From: Gyrodactylus bullatarudis
Lineage: Eukaryota > Platyhelminthes > Monogenea > Gyrodactylidea > Gyrodactylidae
Direction: 5' to 3'
Assembly: GCA_012064415.1 (NCBI GenBank)
Contig: SSNU01000205.1
Span: forward strand, 43,786-107,785
DNA: 64,000 nucleotides
Part shown: positions 35,201-46,085 of the stretch, piece by piece
Position numbering within the stretch: the stretch's first letter is position 1
Layout: each line of letters begins with the position of its first letter
Notes under the pieces: generated by a model
What the model saw: the letters and a program-made list of their open reading frames with translations, nothing else
Told to the model about the DNA's origin: nothing
Databases searched by the model: none
Translations under genes and position numbers: made by a program

Positions 35201-35965
35201 GGACTTTGAAAATATGGTTAAGATCTAGCGAGTAAGCAATCTTTAGATGAACATATATTATAGTGATCCTATGATGGTCTTTGATCTCGGATCATCCATT
35301 GGTGATGCTAGCTGGTCAAATTATTCCTCTACTGTGTTCGCAGCTGTTAGTTCAGATGGAAAAATATATGTTTATGATATAAACATTAATCGTTTCGAGC
35401 CGCTATGCTCACAACAAATTGTATCAAAGAAACGTTCTAAATTAACACGCATTTCATTCAATGAAAAGTCCCCAGTTGTTGCTGTAGCCGATGATAAGCA
35501 AGTTGTCTTCATTTTAATTCAAATGATCTACAATCATACATGATTCTCTAAAAGTTTACATTTGATTCAATAAAGTTGATTGAAATCGGATTAATTAGAT
35601 TATGGAGTGTGTGTGTGTGTGTGTGTACAGGGGCGAATTGATTTTATTTCTTGATGATGACTTTTCTCTTAATTGATGTTTAATTGAGTTTACTCAAGTA
35701 AAAACTTTTAGTGAAATTGAATGGAAATTGCTTGAAAGGCAAATTTTTAGACTAAATTTTCTTTTACATTTCTAGAGGTATGACAATCGTCCTCAAATTA
35801 TCTCCGAATCTACGAATAATGCCCAAGGTAAGTAATAATCTAGGAGATCTTATTTCATCCCATGATGTATTACTCTTTTTATAGGAGAAAAAAGGCCAAG
35901 AACCAAAGCGAGGCCCCAAGTATGAAAAGGCTAAAATCGACAAACTCATTAGTATCCTTGGCTAA
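29296..35965 (+). CDS. DNAI1: dynein axonemal intermediate chain 1 (WD-repeat)
   Basis: Ten exons join in phase to 624 residues: 29296-29304, 29344-29460, 29490-29864, 29910-30246, 31672-32012, 34771-34847, 34980-35231, 35264-35497, 35776-35827 and 35885-35965. It follows DNAI1 closely: LRNQFNFSDRATQ, KMIERMVNQN, LPLWKFHHD, five or so WD repeats (AHNMPIYKIQWNPYNSDVF, SSADWTLKIW), and the tail NLRIMPKEKKGQE. DNAI1 is an intermediate chain of the outer dynein arm and is needed for ciliary and flagellar beating. The first exon codes three residues only. Introns are 29-45 bp at the 5' end, then 1.4 and 2.8 kb; a 32-bp intron lies between exons 7 and 8. The intron after exon 8 appears to use a GC donor. 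The exon 6/7 junction is less certain. AATAAA at 35986-35991. Confidence 0.93.
30329..30909 (-). pseudogene. LINE reverse-transcriptase remnant
   Basis: Minus-strand frames broken by shifts and stops carry YTQFILPHLDYGRADLLKRL. This matches the LLLFKQFILPHFDYG segment of the retrotransposon at 55.9-58.5 kb. The downstream fragments continue toward the element's C-terminus. It lies in DNAI1 intron 4 in antisense orientation and is clearly dead. Confidence 0.7.
32395..32770. repeat. dispersed repeat R1, copy A
   Basis: Within the large DNAI1 intron. The stretch containing TATTAATCTCCTGGAATACGC and ATTCGTCAAACTCGTGCTAT recurs at 63539-63728. The following part (ACCTGTAGAATTCAAATATC) recurs at about 63840-63905 and, inverted, at 49830-49965. 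No coding capacity or terminal structure was recognised. Confidence 0.7.
32771..34760. other. remainder of large DNAI1 intron
   Basis: AT-rich intronic sequence with no convincing exon or element. A short TTGCACA-rich stretch occurs at about 33725-33775. Confidence 0.45.
35604..35626. repeat. (GT)n microsatellite in DNAI1 intron
   Basis: About ten GT units in the intron whose 5' end is the GC-type donor. Confidence 0.9.
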
Positions 35966-35991
35966 ATATTTGAAACTTGTAGTACAATAAA

Positions 35992-37065
35992 AGTTTATGT
36001 TATTAAAGCGGCTAAAAGATGTTTTTCCTTCAAATTTTTTATTACTTCAGAATCTTTAATCCAATTAAAAACAAAAATGTTTGTGTGCAACAGGTTGATA
36101 TGTAGAGTAGGTTCAGTTGGTTCATTGTGAAAATAAACCCTTTTGATATTTTTTGTTCGAGTCAGCTTCTGGTTTATTTTATCTTGATTTTCATGAATGT
36201 GATTGATTTTTTTCCAAATCGCCCATTGCTTCTTTTCCAGTTTATCTCTTAATGTTACATACTAATTTAAAGGAATTTTAACATGGTTAATTTTCAGTTC
36301 AGTTTAGTTGGGTAGTAAAACAAAATAATTAACTTGATAAAAACATAAGACTGGAAGGTAAAGTTGGAACGTTTTCTTAACAAGATTAATATTATGACAC
36401 TGAGATTTGGGGATTTTTCAACGAAAAACTTTAAAATAGATTTTTCTTTTCATCATTTATGGCGCTTCAATCAAAAGATTATACACTGATTTGATGAAAG
36501 TTTTTCTCTCATTTTTGGCAAAGATTTTTCTACATTCAACGAAAGAATACTGATTTTTTCATGATACATGTCTTATAGATGATAAACATGGTTTTAAAAA
36601 GAATAATAATAAATAAATTTAGGAGAGAGGAGTAAAAACGAAAATATTCTGGTTCATTATCATCGACTGAGATAATGGAACATCTACTGGGGTTTGTGAA
36701 AAAGCATGGAATGTTTTGTGTTTTAAGTTTGGGGGAGGAATGATGATGAAGCAGACTATTTGACATGAAAATATACATTGATTATTAAACAGGAAATAAT
36801 AAAAATGTTTAAACTTGAGAATGAGAAGAAAAGAAAATTTACAGAAAAAAACAAAGGGTTGAAGAAGAAGAAGAGAATGTGTTGAAATTTGCTAATAGTA
36901 ATAAATCTGATGTGGAAATTTCTGAAAGGAATATATCAAGATAGAAAAGGGAGAAAATATATATAGAATACGTAATCATGCATGTAGAATCGGAAATAAA
37001 AATTATCTAAATTGAGAATCGTCAAGTTGTGGCAATTCGTTATTTGCCAGAGTATCCTTTCATTT
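35992..37065. other. intergenic region and 3' UTRs between convergent genes
   Basis: Follows the DNAI1 polyadenylation signal. The right part is presumably the 3' UTR of the minus-strand gene ending at 37066. The 80-codon minus frame at 36536-36778 shows no domain. Confidence 0.45.
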
Positions 37066-40000
37066 TTAGGCGTTATCATCATGGAATAGTTGAGTCGCCA
37101 TAATGTCGCCAGTGAAAACTGTTTGAGTAGCAGCACATGTCGACATCAAAACTTTCTTGTTGTACTCTTTTTTAACAGTCTTTAGAGACTTTTGAGATGT
37201 CGAAGCGTAGCCAGATGATGAAAGACTTAGTGTGGACATTTTGTCATCCAGCTTGCCACAATTATCAATGCACATGTTGATATCTTGTTGGGCTAGACTT
37301 GGTACACCAGACATGGTGTTCATTTCACTCTCAGAGATGGAGGAAGCCAGAGAACTTCTGTTGTCGTCAACTTTAATACCATCATATTTAAGTTTATTCG
37401 TCTCCTCTTGAAGCATGACGAGCGACTCAGGACCCTGGGCAATTATCGAGCTGACTTCCCATGGATCGGCCATTCTGACACTGGAGAAGGCAGACAGGCA
37501 CTCTGGCAAATCCACAGTCTCCACAAAGAGTAGAGAGAACAAATTTGAATCTTGATGAATAATCTTTGGATCTATAGGATAATTCGATTTTCTGGCCTGA
37601 GACAAATATTCATCAATGACATTATCATAGCCGCTGTCATTATCCCATTCTCCGCCGTTTAGTACGAGGCCGTTCTCAGTGTTTTGGAAATTGAAACCAT
37701 TATTCTCACGACATGCAAGTTGAGCGGCAACCTTGTCTGTCTCTTTCCAGACCCTGGTAGCTCTCCATTTTGCCCGGGACTCTTTTGAGGCTAGCACACC
37801 ATTGAAGTATAATGCTTCACCAACCTGTAGAGAGAAATAATGTTCAACTGAAAAAGCATAATTTCCTGACAAACTCAAAATTTTCTACGAATCGATTCAA
37901 AAAGTCAACCAAAATACTAGAGAGTATGTTTTTCACATAACCATTATACACAGGTATGACCGGTGATGCCGTGTTGACCGTTGTTTTGCTCTAATCAAGT
38001 ACGCTGGCGTAACTTTCAAAGTATTCAAAGTGAAAATTTCTTTCTTCAAAAAATAAGGTTGACTCCAAAATCAAAATTAATAGCAAATTATTTCCAAAAT
38101 TTGTACTTTAAAGCCTATTTTTTCATACTACATACAAGTGTTCTTTCACTGAAAATTGTGTGTTGTATTAATCAAAAAAAAGATCGCAATAAACTCAAGA
38201 TGAAGAATTGACACGAAAACCACATGATACTTGTATGGTTATTATCTAAATTTACTCTCTTTAACCGTTTTAAATCAATCTGAGCCCAATGACGCATTGA
38301 ATATTGATTCTACCATATAAGCTTTAGTTTACTAATTGGTGTTTTATCTATACTTTTCCACGAGTATTTCTAAAAATATTGAATAATGCACAGAGAAAGA
38401 GGTTTCTGAAATTCATTTTTGGTTTAAATCACGAAATGAGAAAAAATTAATCACATTTAAAAGAACATTTTCTCTATGTGACCATGAAAATGTTTTGATC
38501 GATTCCAGTGAGAATACTCATGTGTGTAACTTTGGTTAAGACTCAATGAAACGTGATTAAATTTATTAAATCGTCTATTTTTGAATATACACGAAATTTA
38601 TATATGATTTTCTTCTCAGGTTTATTTTTAATAAAATTTTCAATCAATCAATTCGTTCAAAATATATTTTCTTCACTTTCAAATCTTGGAAGTGAACCAA
38701 ATTCAGGAATTCAGTAGGACCCCTCTCTTTCCAGACATGACGAAAAAATATACAGAGTGTGAGATCTGTTTTTTTTTAGTTTCAGGGTATGAAAATTTTC
38801 ATCCATCTTCAGTAGTCGTTGAAAAATGCAATAACAGAACACTAATTAGCACTGCTCTGCCTAATAATAATAATGTATTTTGATGTATAATTCATTATTA
38901 CTACTACTACTACTGATATTAATATCATAGCACCAAAAGAATAAAAATTATTACCAACTCAAGTAATAATATACATTGTTGCTTTCATGTTGTATATACA
39001 TGATACATATAATACGAAAAATGTATTATAATTGAAAATAATTATCAATCGATAAACTCCTCTCACTTGCAGTAGACTCATGTGTTATATTTTTCTCTGC
39101 TGTTGAGATCTTTCACTTTCACACTACACCACGAAGCATTTTGTCAACTCTCTCTCTCTGCTATCTCTGCTATTCTTTGGGGTTATATACGTATGTACAA
39201 TGTACATATAGGACTATCAATGTAGTTTTATAAAGAGTAATTACTAAAATCTACAGATAAATGTTCTATTGTAGGAAAGAGAGAGAGAGCTACATAGTAG
39301 TTAGTTGACTCAGTAAACCTATTCCATAATCAAGGTACTGTCGTGAAATGTATGTAAAAAGATGAGAGAATCTTTACTTTCTTTCCAAACCAATGATTTT
39401 GTCATTTGAAAGAAAAAATAAAAATAAAATGTTGATGATTACGATGATGATGATGAAAATTACTCACCCTAAAGTGTTTTGTGAGATCCGTAACATTCTT
39501 GAAGAGGGATCGATCAAAGAAGACATGTTCATGAAAACCGAGGTCGATAATGCCCCAGAGTTTGGTGATGCAAAACACACAGCCCTTCTTAAATGTTAAA
39601 TGATACGTATTCTCTTCAGTTTGGCGATCTTCAATAATTATCAAATGAAGTTTTTGAGTAGGCTTTAGTGATAATACTCTTGTGTCCTCGTCAAAATTAA
39701 ACAAGAGAGGGTGTTTGCTTAAGAATTCAACAAGTTCTACCTCTGTTGTTCCTACTGTTCCATGTATTATTTCATTTGCTTCAACCAAATTTTGCATCAA
39801 TTTTGTTGTGTTCATAGTTCCATCCATTGATCTTCTCAAGAGAATTGATCTTAGCCAGGAAATGGCTTTGAACTCAGATATACTAAGAGCAATAATTGTA
39901 TTCTTCTTAATAACTGCGGCTCCTTTTGCTACTAATGGATCTTGATTTTGAAGGATGTTTTGGTTTGATGAAGCTTCAGCCATAGAGAATGGTCTGCTTG

Positions 40001-40760
40001 TCAAGTTTGGTACATTGATGAAATCAGCCATACCATCACAATAGATTGTAGTTCTTCTATTTCCCAAAGAATTGCTACTTGATATTTTAATGGAATTTCT
40101 GTCTTTCTTACTAGCTAACAACTTTTTATTACGGAGCACAACATTGGATGTTTGATTTTGGACAGTTGCAGATGAAGAATTATTGTTTGAGCAAACTAAC
40201 GACTGTTGAGACTGATTAGCTCCTTTAACTCCATTCTTGTAGTCATCTTTAAGACCAACTAGATCACCTTGAACATCAAATACGAGGGGATGACGATGTA
40301 AAAAGTTGGCTATATCTTGCTGAGGTCCAATTGCTAAACGAATTTTATTTGGAGCCTGTGATATTACGCTAGGTAGATTTTTTATCGGAACCCATTTCTC
40401 TTGGCACTTGGATAGGTATTCTTGGAAAAATTTCACTGTATCTTGTTCAAAGTTGAATTCAAAAATGATTTCTCGTTTTCTCGGCTTGAACTTTGTATCA
40501 ATTGGTGACATGTTTGTGGGCGAATCATGATTTCCATCACAAGTTTCAGCAAGCGTAACGATGAAATTTTTTACTTTAAATAATGAAGGATATTGTTTTA
40601 AAAAACTTTCAAAAGAAGTTATATCTGGTCCGACGGTGGAGAGAAACTCTGCGTTTTGAGGAAAACGACTGGTGAAACATGTCCACAAATTATTCAATGG
40701 CATACAGTTGTGTGAACTCATAATGGTTTCCAGAAGATAGAGACGGTAGGCATCAACCAT
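37066..40760 (-). CDS. protein with three Egalitarian-like winged-helix repeats and a C-terminal RNA-binding-like domain
   Basis: Two exons (40760-39468 and 37824-37066) join in phase 0 across a 1.6 kb intron to give 683 residues. Three related modules end with FLKQYPSLFKV, FLHRHPLVFDV and FLSKHPLLFNF. This is the signature of the small winged-helix repeats seen at the N-terminus of Egalitarian-type proteins. The exon junction restores a fourth conserved block (ITKLWGIIDLGFHEHVFF, then VGEALYFNGVLASKESRAKW) resembling an OB/S1-like fold. The tail is Ser-rich and disordered. No 3'-5' exonuclease domain is visible, so this is not a canonical Egalitarian. A role in RNA binding or localisation is inferred. 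The plus-strand GIGYF gene starts about 250 bp away. Confidence 0.78.
38884..39200. repeat. low-complexity intronic repeats
   Basis: Inside the intron of the Egalitarian-like gene: a TAC/ATT-rich run with (TAC)5 near 38900, and a (CT)n tract with CTGCTATCT repeats at about 39145-39175. No other function is evident. Confidence 0.6.
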
Positions 40761-41008
40761 TTTAGAAGTGATAGACTAGGAATGTAGAGTAGGATAGGAA
40801 ACTGTACTACAAGACGCTTTAATGCTAAAATTCAAATTTGCAGAGTTATTGAATGATTAAAAGAACTTGGAAAGATTTGTGTGTTCAGCAAAAAAAATAT
40901 CCCGCTGAATTCAAAAAACAGACAATTGCGTGTTATTACGAACCCTAGGTAAATTTCTATGTTCAATCAACTTAACAGCCATCCTAAGAATTCAAATTTA
41001 ATTTAAAA

Positions 41009-44000
41009 ATGTGCACAAACAGCTCTAGAATTAAGTACGATAGAGAAACTTTGATTCAAGTAAAGGCAGATGTGATGACTAACGATGAGATTTACAAACC
41101 AGTAAAATTGGTAAGGTATTTCATGTTAAAATTATTTAATAATTCTAATCTCTCTTTTTTTCCCTAGAAGTTTCAAAAAATGTATGTGTCATGTATAAAA
41201 GCTACAATCCCTGTTTCTGAATAATTATTTTTAGCCTCACAAACAATGGAGTTGCAGATGTCACTGGAAAACAATTTCCATATCCCCGAAGGAGATATAC
41301 AAGTTTCAACTCTGATGAAACTGGAATTAGTGAGGATGCGGGTGAATGGATCGATGCTGGACCAAGAAACAATTCAGCTCGAGGATCGGCTCGCAATGTA
41401 AATTTTCAATCATTCATCTTTTTATATTATTTCCTTTTTAATATAACTCTTTTCTTGTAGTTTAATACAGGATTTAGAGGAGCTAATAGAGGCGGCCACG
41501 TACAGCGTGTACGAAACTGGAAAAATTTTGATTTAGAACCTGTAACGGATTCCACCGAAGAGAACAACGACCCTGGATTCAAGGCTTTGTACAAGAAAAA
41601 TAGTCAGCCACCAGGTCTTTTATTGACCAAATGGTTCTATATTGACCTAGAATCTAAGGAGAGAGGCCCATTTCCCAGCCCTCAAATGCTGGAATGGTTT
41701 GTATCTGGATTTTTATCTGTGAATTTGAAAATCAGACGTTCATTCGATCAATACTTCAGAACGATAGGTAAAATATTTGTTTGCTAATTTTCAGCTTACT
41801 TTTTTAAATGCTGTAATGGATCTAATCCTTTCGAGATAAACACGCTAGATTTTGTGGCGCCAATTCTCTCAGAAGAGGAAACAAATCAAAATCCACTCAA
41901 TTTACCTCCTGCTCTTGGAATAAATTCACCTCTTCGGTCTAATAATTTCTGGTACTATCTATCTGATGCAAGTACTTTACAAGGTCCCTTCAACGGATCG
42001 AAAATGCAAGAATGGCTAGTGAAAAAGTTGATATACCCTACACTGAAAATACGTCGTATCGATCAACAAAATTTTTATGAACTTGCTTCATTGATAAAAA
42101 TAGTTCCAGATGCATTTACCAATGATAATCTATCCTTGATTGATTTGAATTCTCTTCTGGAAGCGTCTTGTATTCAAGAAAACACCGTTCATAAAATGCC
42201 TCGTGAGTTAAAACTGAAGAAAGTAATAATTGATATAAATAAGTAATTCAATAAATTTTCAGATCACAATGTTCCTAATCAAGTAAGTCATCATATTAAT
42301 AATTAAAACAGGATGTTCAACATTCTATGGATATTCTTCAAATGTCATCCTCCAACACTGCAAATATTATCAAGGGTAGGTCATCAATAAAATAATGAAT
42401 TCAAAATTTATTGTTGAGTTTTACTGTGATTGATCTGTATCTTATCTTTAGATCAAATATTCCAAATTCTTGATAAGACAAATAATATTGCACAGATAGA
42501 GTCTGATATGAGAGAAGTTCATATTTTCGATCGAAAATCTGCTAATGATCAAATTGGGAATGCTGTCGAAAACAGATCCAAATTTTGGTATTACATGGTG
42601 AATGATAAAATTCAAGGACCCTTCTCTGGAAAAGAAATGGAAACTTGGTACAAAATGAACTACTTCTCTGATTGCCTTCTTGTTCGTAAAGGCGACAAAT
42701 TAAAATTTCAACCTCTCAGTAAGTTATTCATTACAGTATTGATTGATATCTGGAATAATTAAATTTCTCTCGTAGAAGAATACATGTCCAAATACTCAAA
42801 TCCATTCAATGAAGAGAAGGTGTTCAAGTTTGGCGATGTTGTAGAGAGTCAGCCAATTATGAAGGTATCTTCTCCCTGTTCCCTTTGTCATAATGATGAA
42901 TGTGAATTTCGGGGATTAGAAATAACTTCCCTCCCAGAAAATGTGGACATTAACCAATTCCAGATAAAAAATCCCTGCATGAGAAAGCCAAAGTTTCGAT
43001 GCAATCACACTGACCTGACAGAACGTGTCACAAGTAAGATTCCAATTTGAGATTCTCCTTTCTTTCAAGTTTAACTCTTGCTGATAATCTAGCTGTCAAC
43101 GACATTCAAAGAGCCCACGAAGTTATTATACCCACAAATCCTCCAATTAGATTGATTCGCTCCTTTGTTAAAATGCGACATTGTAACGAAGATGACTATG
43201 AGTACACTACCATTAGTAGTATCCAGAGTACTATTGAATCACCTGAAACTAATTCTCTAACTGGCATGTTATCGAATAATAATCAAATCGAAAATATCAA
43301 TATGGTCCCTGAGAAAACTCTCTCAGATGTTGGACCCAAGCAATCTCATTTGAAACTCAGACCTAACCACAATCTCAATGACTCTCTCCTGAATAATATT
43401 CAGTTTGTCTTTTCCTCTCCTAAACCAAGTAGTAATAATGTTGAAATGATGAACTCCAATGAAGAGTTTAATGTACCCCCGCCTGGTCCTCCTGTCCAGC
43501 CTCAAATGACTCTTGGCAAAAATAGTTCAGCTTGGAATGGCGAGGGTGCTTCTCGTCTTGTTAATAAAAAGTCCCAGAATTCCTCTGTGGAAAATCTCGA
43601 AAAGCATGATCAGGATAAAGATCAGACAGCTGTTTCTAAATCATCATCGAAAAAGAAGAAAAAGAATTCACCTAAGCAGTCTCCTGGTGAAGTATCGACT
43701 GAGAAAAATTCAAACGAAAATATCGAAATCTCCCAGATGAACAGAGAAGTCAACGATTCGAATCTGACTTCGAATGCATCCGGACAAGAAACCAAGACTA
43801 AAGAAAAGAAGAATACTAATAAACAACAGGCCGCCCAGCCAACACAAAATACTAAGAACAAGGGGAAAAAGAATTCAGAAGAGACGACGGAGAAAAAGAA
43901 AAAGTTGGTTTATCAATTTTTCATTAGAAATAAATTCATATTTATTATCTTTTCACTCTAATTAAGCAAAAAAGAATCAAAACAAGAAGCTTGGGATAAT

Positions 44001-45330
44001 CATTTCCAAAAGAAACTCTCTGAGCAAGCCCAAAAGTTAAAAGACGAGCAGGCTGCTGAACGAGAATACGAAGCGGAATTACTCAAAGAAGAGAACGAAA
44101 AGAAAATTTTGTTACTCAAGGCTGCCAAGGCCAAGAAAGCTGAACTAATGAATGAGTTGAAAGAGAAAGAAAAGATGGACATCCAATTGAGTCAAATTAC
44201 CCTCCCTAAAAATGTATCTTGGGGTAGTAAGCCAGTTAACAATCAAAATGAAGCCCCCAAGTTATCTTTCACACAAATTCAAGCTCAACAGGCTGAGGAG
44301 GTAAATTTTAGATTTAAACATTTGATTCAATATCAATCTGTTAAAATCTCACTTTTAATCTATAGGAAGCTCGACAAAGGCAAACCAACAGCAATCAGAA
44401 GCTCTCAGAGCCGAAAAAGTCCACTTGGTCGAACGTTCTTGATAAGAATAATACTAATGCATCAAAGTCGAAAATTGAAATTAATTTTCACGATTCTCAA
44501 AATAAGAAATCCACTGGAGCAAACACTGTGGTTGCCAAGAAACCACCTTCTACTGTAATCCAAGTCAAAGCCGATATAGTTAAAAAAGATGAAAAGGCAG
44601 TTATCAAACAAAAGCAATCTCCAGTGTGTATTTGGAATATTTCTGACCCGAAAGCTATCAAAAAAGTTGCAAAAACAGTCAAGTCTAAGGCAGATCCTAT
44701 CAGTGTTGAGAAACCTGTTGAACCAATCGAACTTGTGAGTGATGATTTTTGTATAATTAGAAATTGGTCATTCGAGGTAGATTCTTAAAACTTGAGTTAA
44801 GAATATCACTTGTAAGTAGTTAGATCGTTTTTTGGTGTTGAAATGAAATTTCCTCTCTATTATCTCACCATTGAAGAAATAATATTTTCCAAAAATTTAA
44901 AAATAACTTGAAATATCTTGAAATATCTTGAACTCTGGAATAAATTTTCAAGGCTAAGCTGAAATTTAATTCCCAAAATCTACTCCTAATATTCATTGTA
45001 ATACTATTCCTTTAGCCTGAACTGCCTTCAGAGACAAACAAAAAGAGACAAGAGCTCATCAATTGGTGTAGCAAACAGATGATCACTCTTAAACAGTATA
45101 CAAAAATACAATCTATTGACTCAGATACAATGGCAACACTGCTCTGTGATCTTAATGATAAAGACGATGTAAGCTACTCTTCTCTTTGATTCCCAATTAC
45201 TTTTTTTGCTCACATATTCTGTATATTCTAGGTATCGAAATTTGTCGAAGAATGCTTTGGCAAATCCAAAGTGTGTGAGAAATTTGTCAAAGACTTTTCT
45301 CAAAAGAAAGATCGCCTTCTCAAGGTTTGA
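41009..45330 (+). CDS. GIGYF (PERQ) family protein with three GYF-like domains
   Basis: Thirteen exons join in phase to 1119 residues: 41009-41115, 41235-41397, 41461-41767, 41795-42202, 42263-42282 (20-bp microexon), 42312-42375, 42452-42718, 42776-43033, 43093-43903, 43967-44300, 44366-44734, 45016-45168 and 45232-45330. The Arg/Gly-rich N-terminus has PRRRYTSFNSDE. Three GYF-like domains follow: WFYIDL...RGPF...MLEWFVSGF, FWYYL...QGPF...MQEWL and FWYYM...QGPF...METWYKMNYF. After a Lys/Ser-rich region and a long charged coiled coil come LPKNVSWG, LSFTQIQAQQAEEEARQR and the conserved C-terminal helical module (INWCSKQM, KFVEECFG, FVKDFSQKK). GIGYF proteins bind PPGphi motifs and work with 4EHP in translational repression. 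Known members carry one GYF domain. Introns include 27 and 29 bp. Confidence 0.92.
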
Positions 45331-46085
45331 AACAATCCATTTCCAATTGTCATTTGCAGATATATTGTAGTTTTTTCTGGGATCATCTATTCTTGTCTTT
45401 TGTGCCAAACTTCGTCGCCTCCACATGATGTCATGAAAATATTTTGTTATTAATACAAACAAAAGTCCTCTATTGAAAATAACTATGCTTATCATCATCC
45501 TCATTCATATTCCAAATTGTGTTAAACACTCTGATGATCCATTTTTCACTATATTGAAAAGATATTTTTTCTATTTTTCTATGCCATATGCAATATTAAA
45601 TTGAAAAAAATGACCAAAATAATAACCCGGTATTTTACATTATCATTATTACTATTCCCAAGGAATATTTCCCAACTAAGTAACAAACTAATCAAGTGGA
45701 ATATATCGAATTAATCAAATCAATTTTAATATCTTTCTCTCACTCCCTTCCTCTTGTCTCTCACATTTATATTCAACCACTTGCTAATTTTCTCTCTAAA
45801 ATAATTGAAGAACAATCTTTTTTATGGTTTTAAAGTCATGGACATTAAAAGATCATCATTATTACTTGTCTCTGGATTTTTTTGTTCAATTGATAAAAAT
45901 TGAAATATAAAAAACTATTACAATATTAATAATTATAATAACAACAACAACACAATACATGTAGTTGAACATTCGCTATTCATCATCAAATATATATATA
46001 GCATACATTTGTACATTGGAAATTGAATATAAACTGTAATATCAAAGGAATCATGTAGTTGTTGTTTCACTCCCCATCTCTCTTT
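45331..46085. other. 3' UTRs of convergent genes
   Basis: Between the GIGYF stop codon and the ephrin stop codon. AT-rich, with CT-rich stretches at about 45735-45770. No open frame of interest. Confidence 0.5.

Noticed and set aside
43323..43861. Minus-strand frames opposite the GIGYF exon
   Set aside because: Complements of a Lys/Ser-rich coding exon.
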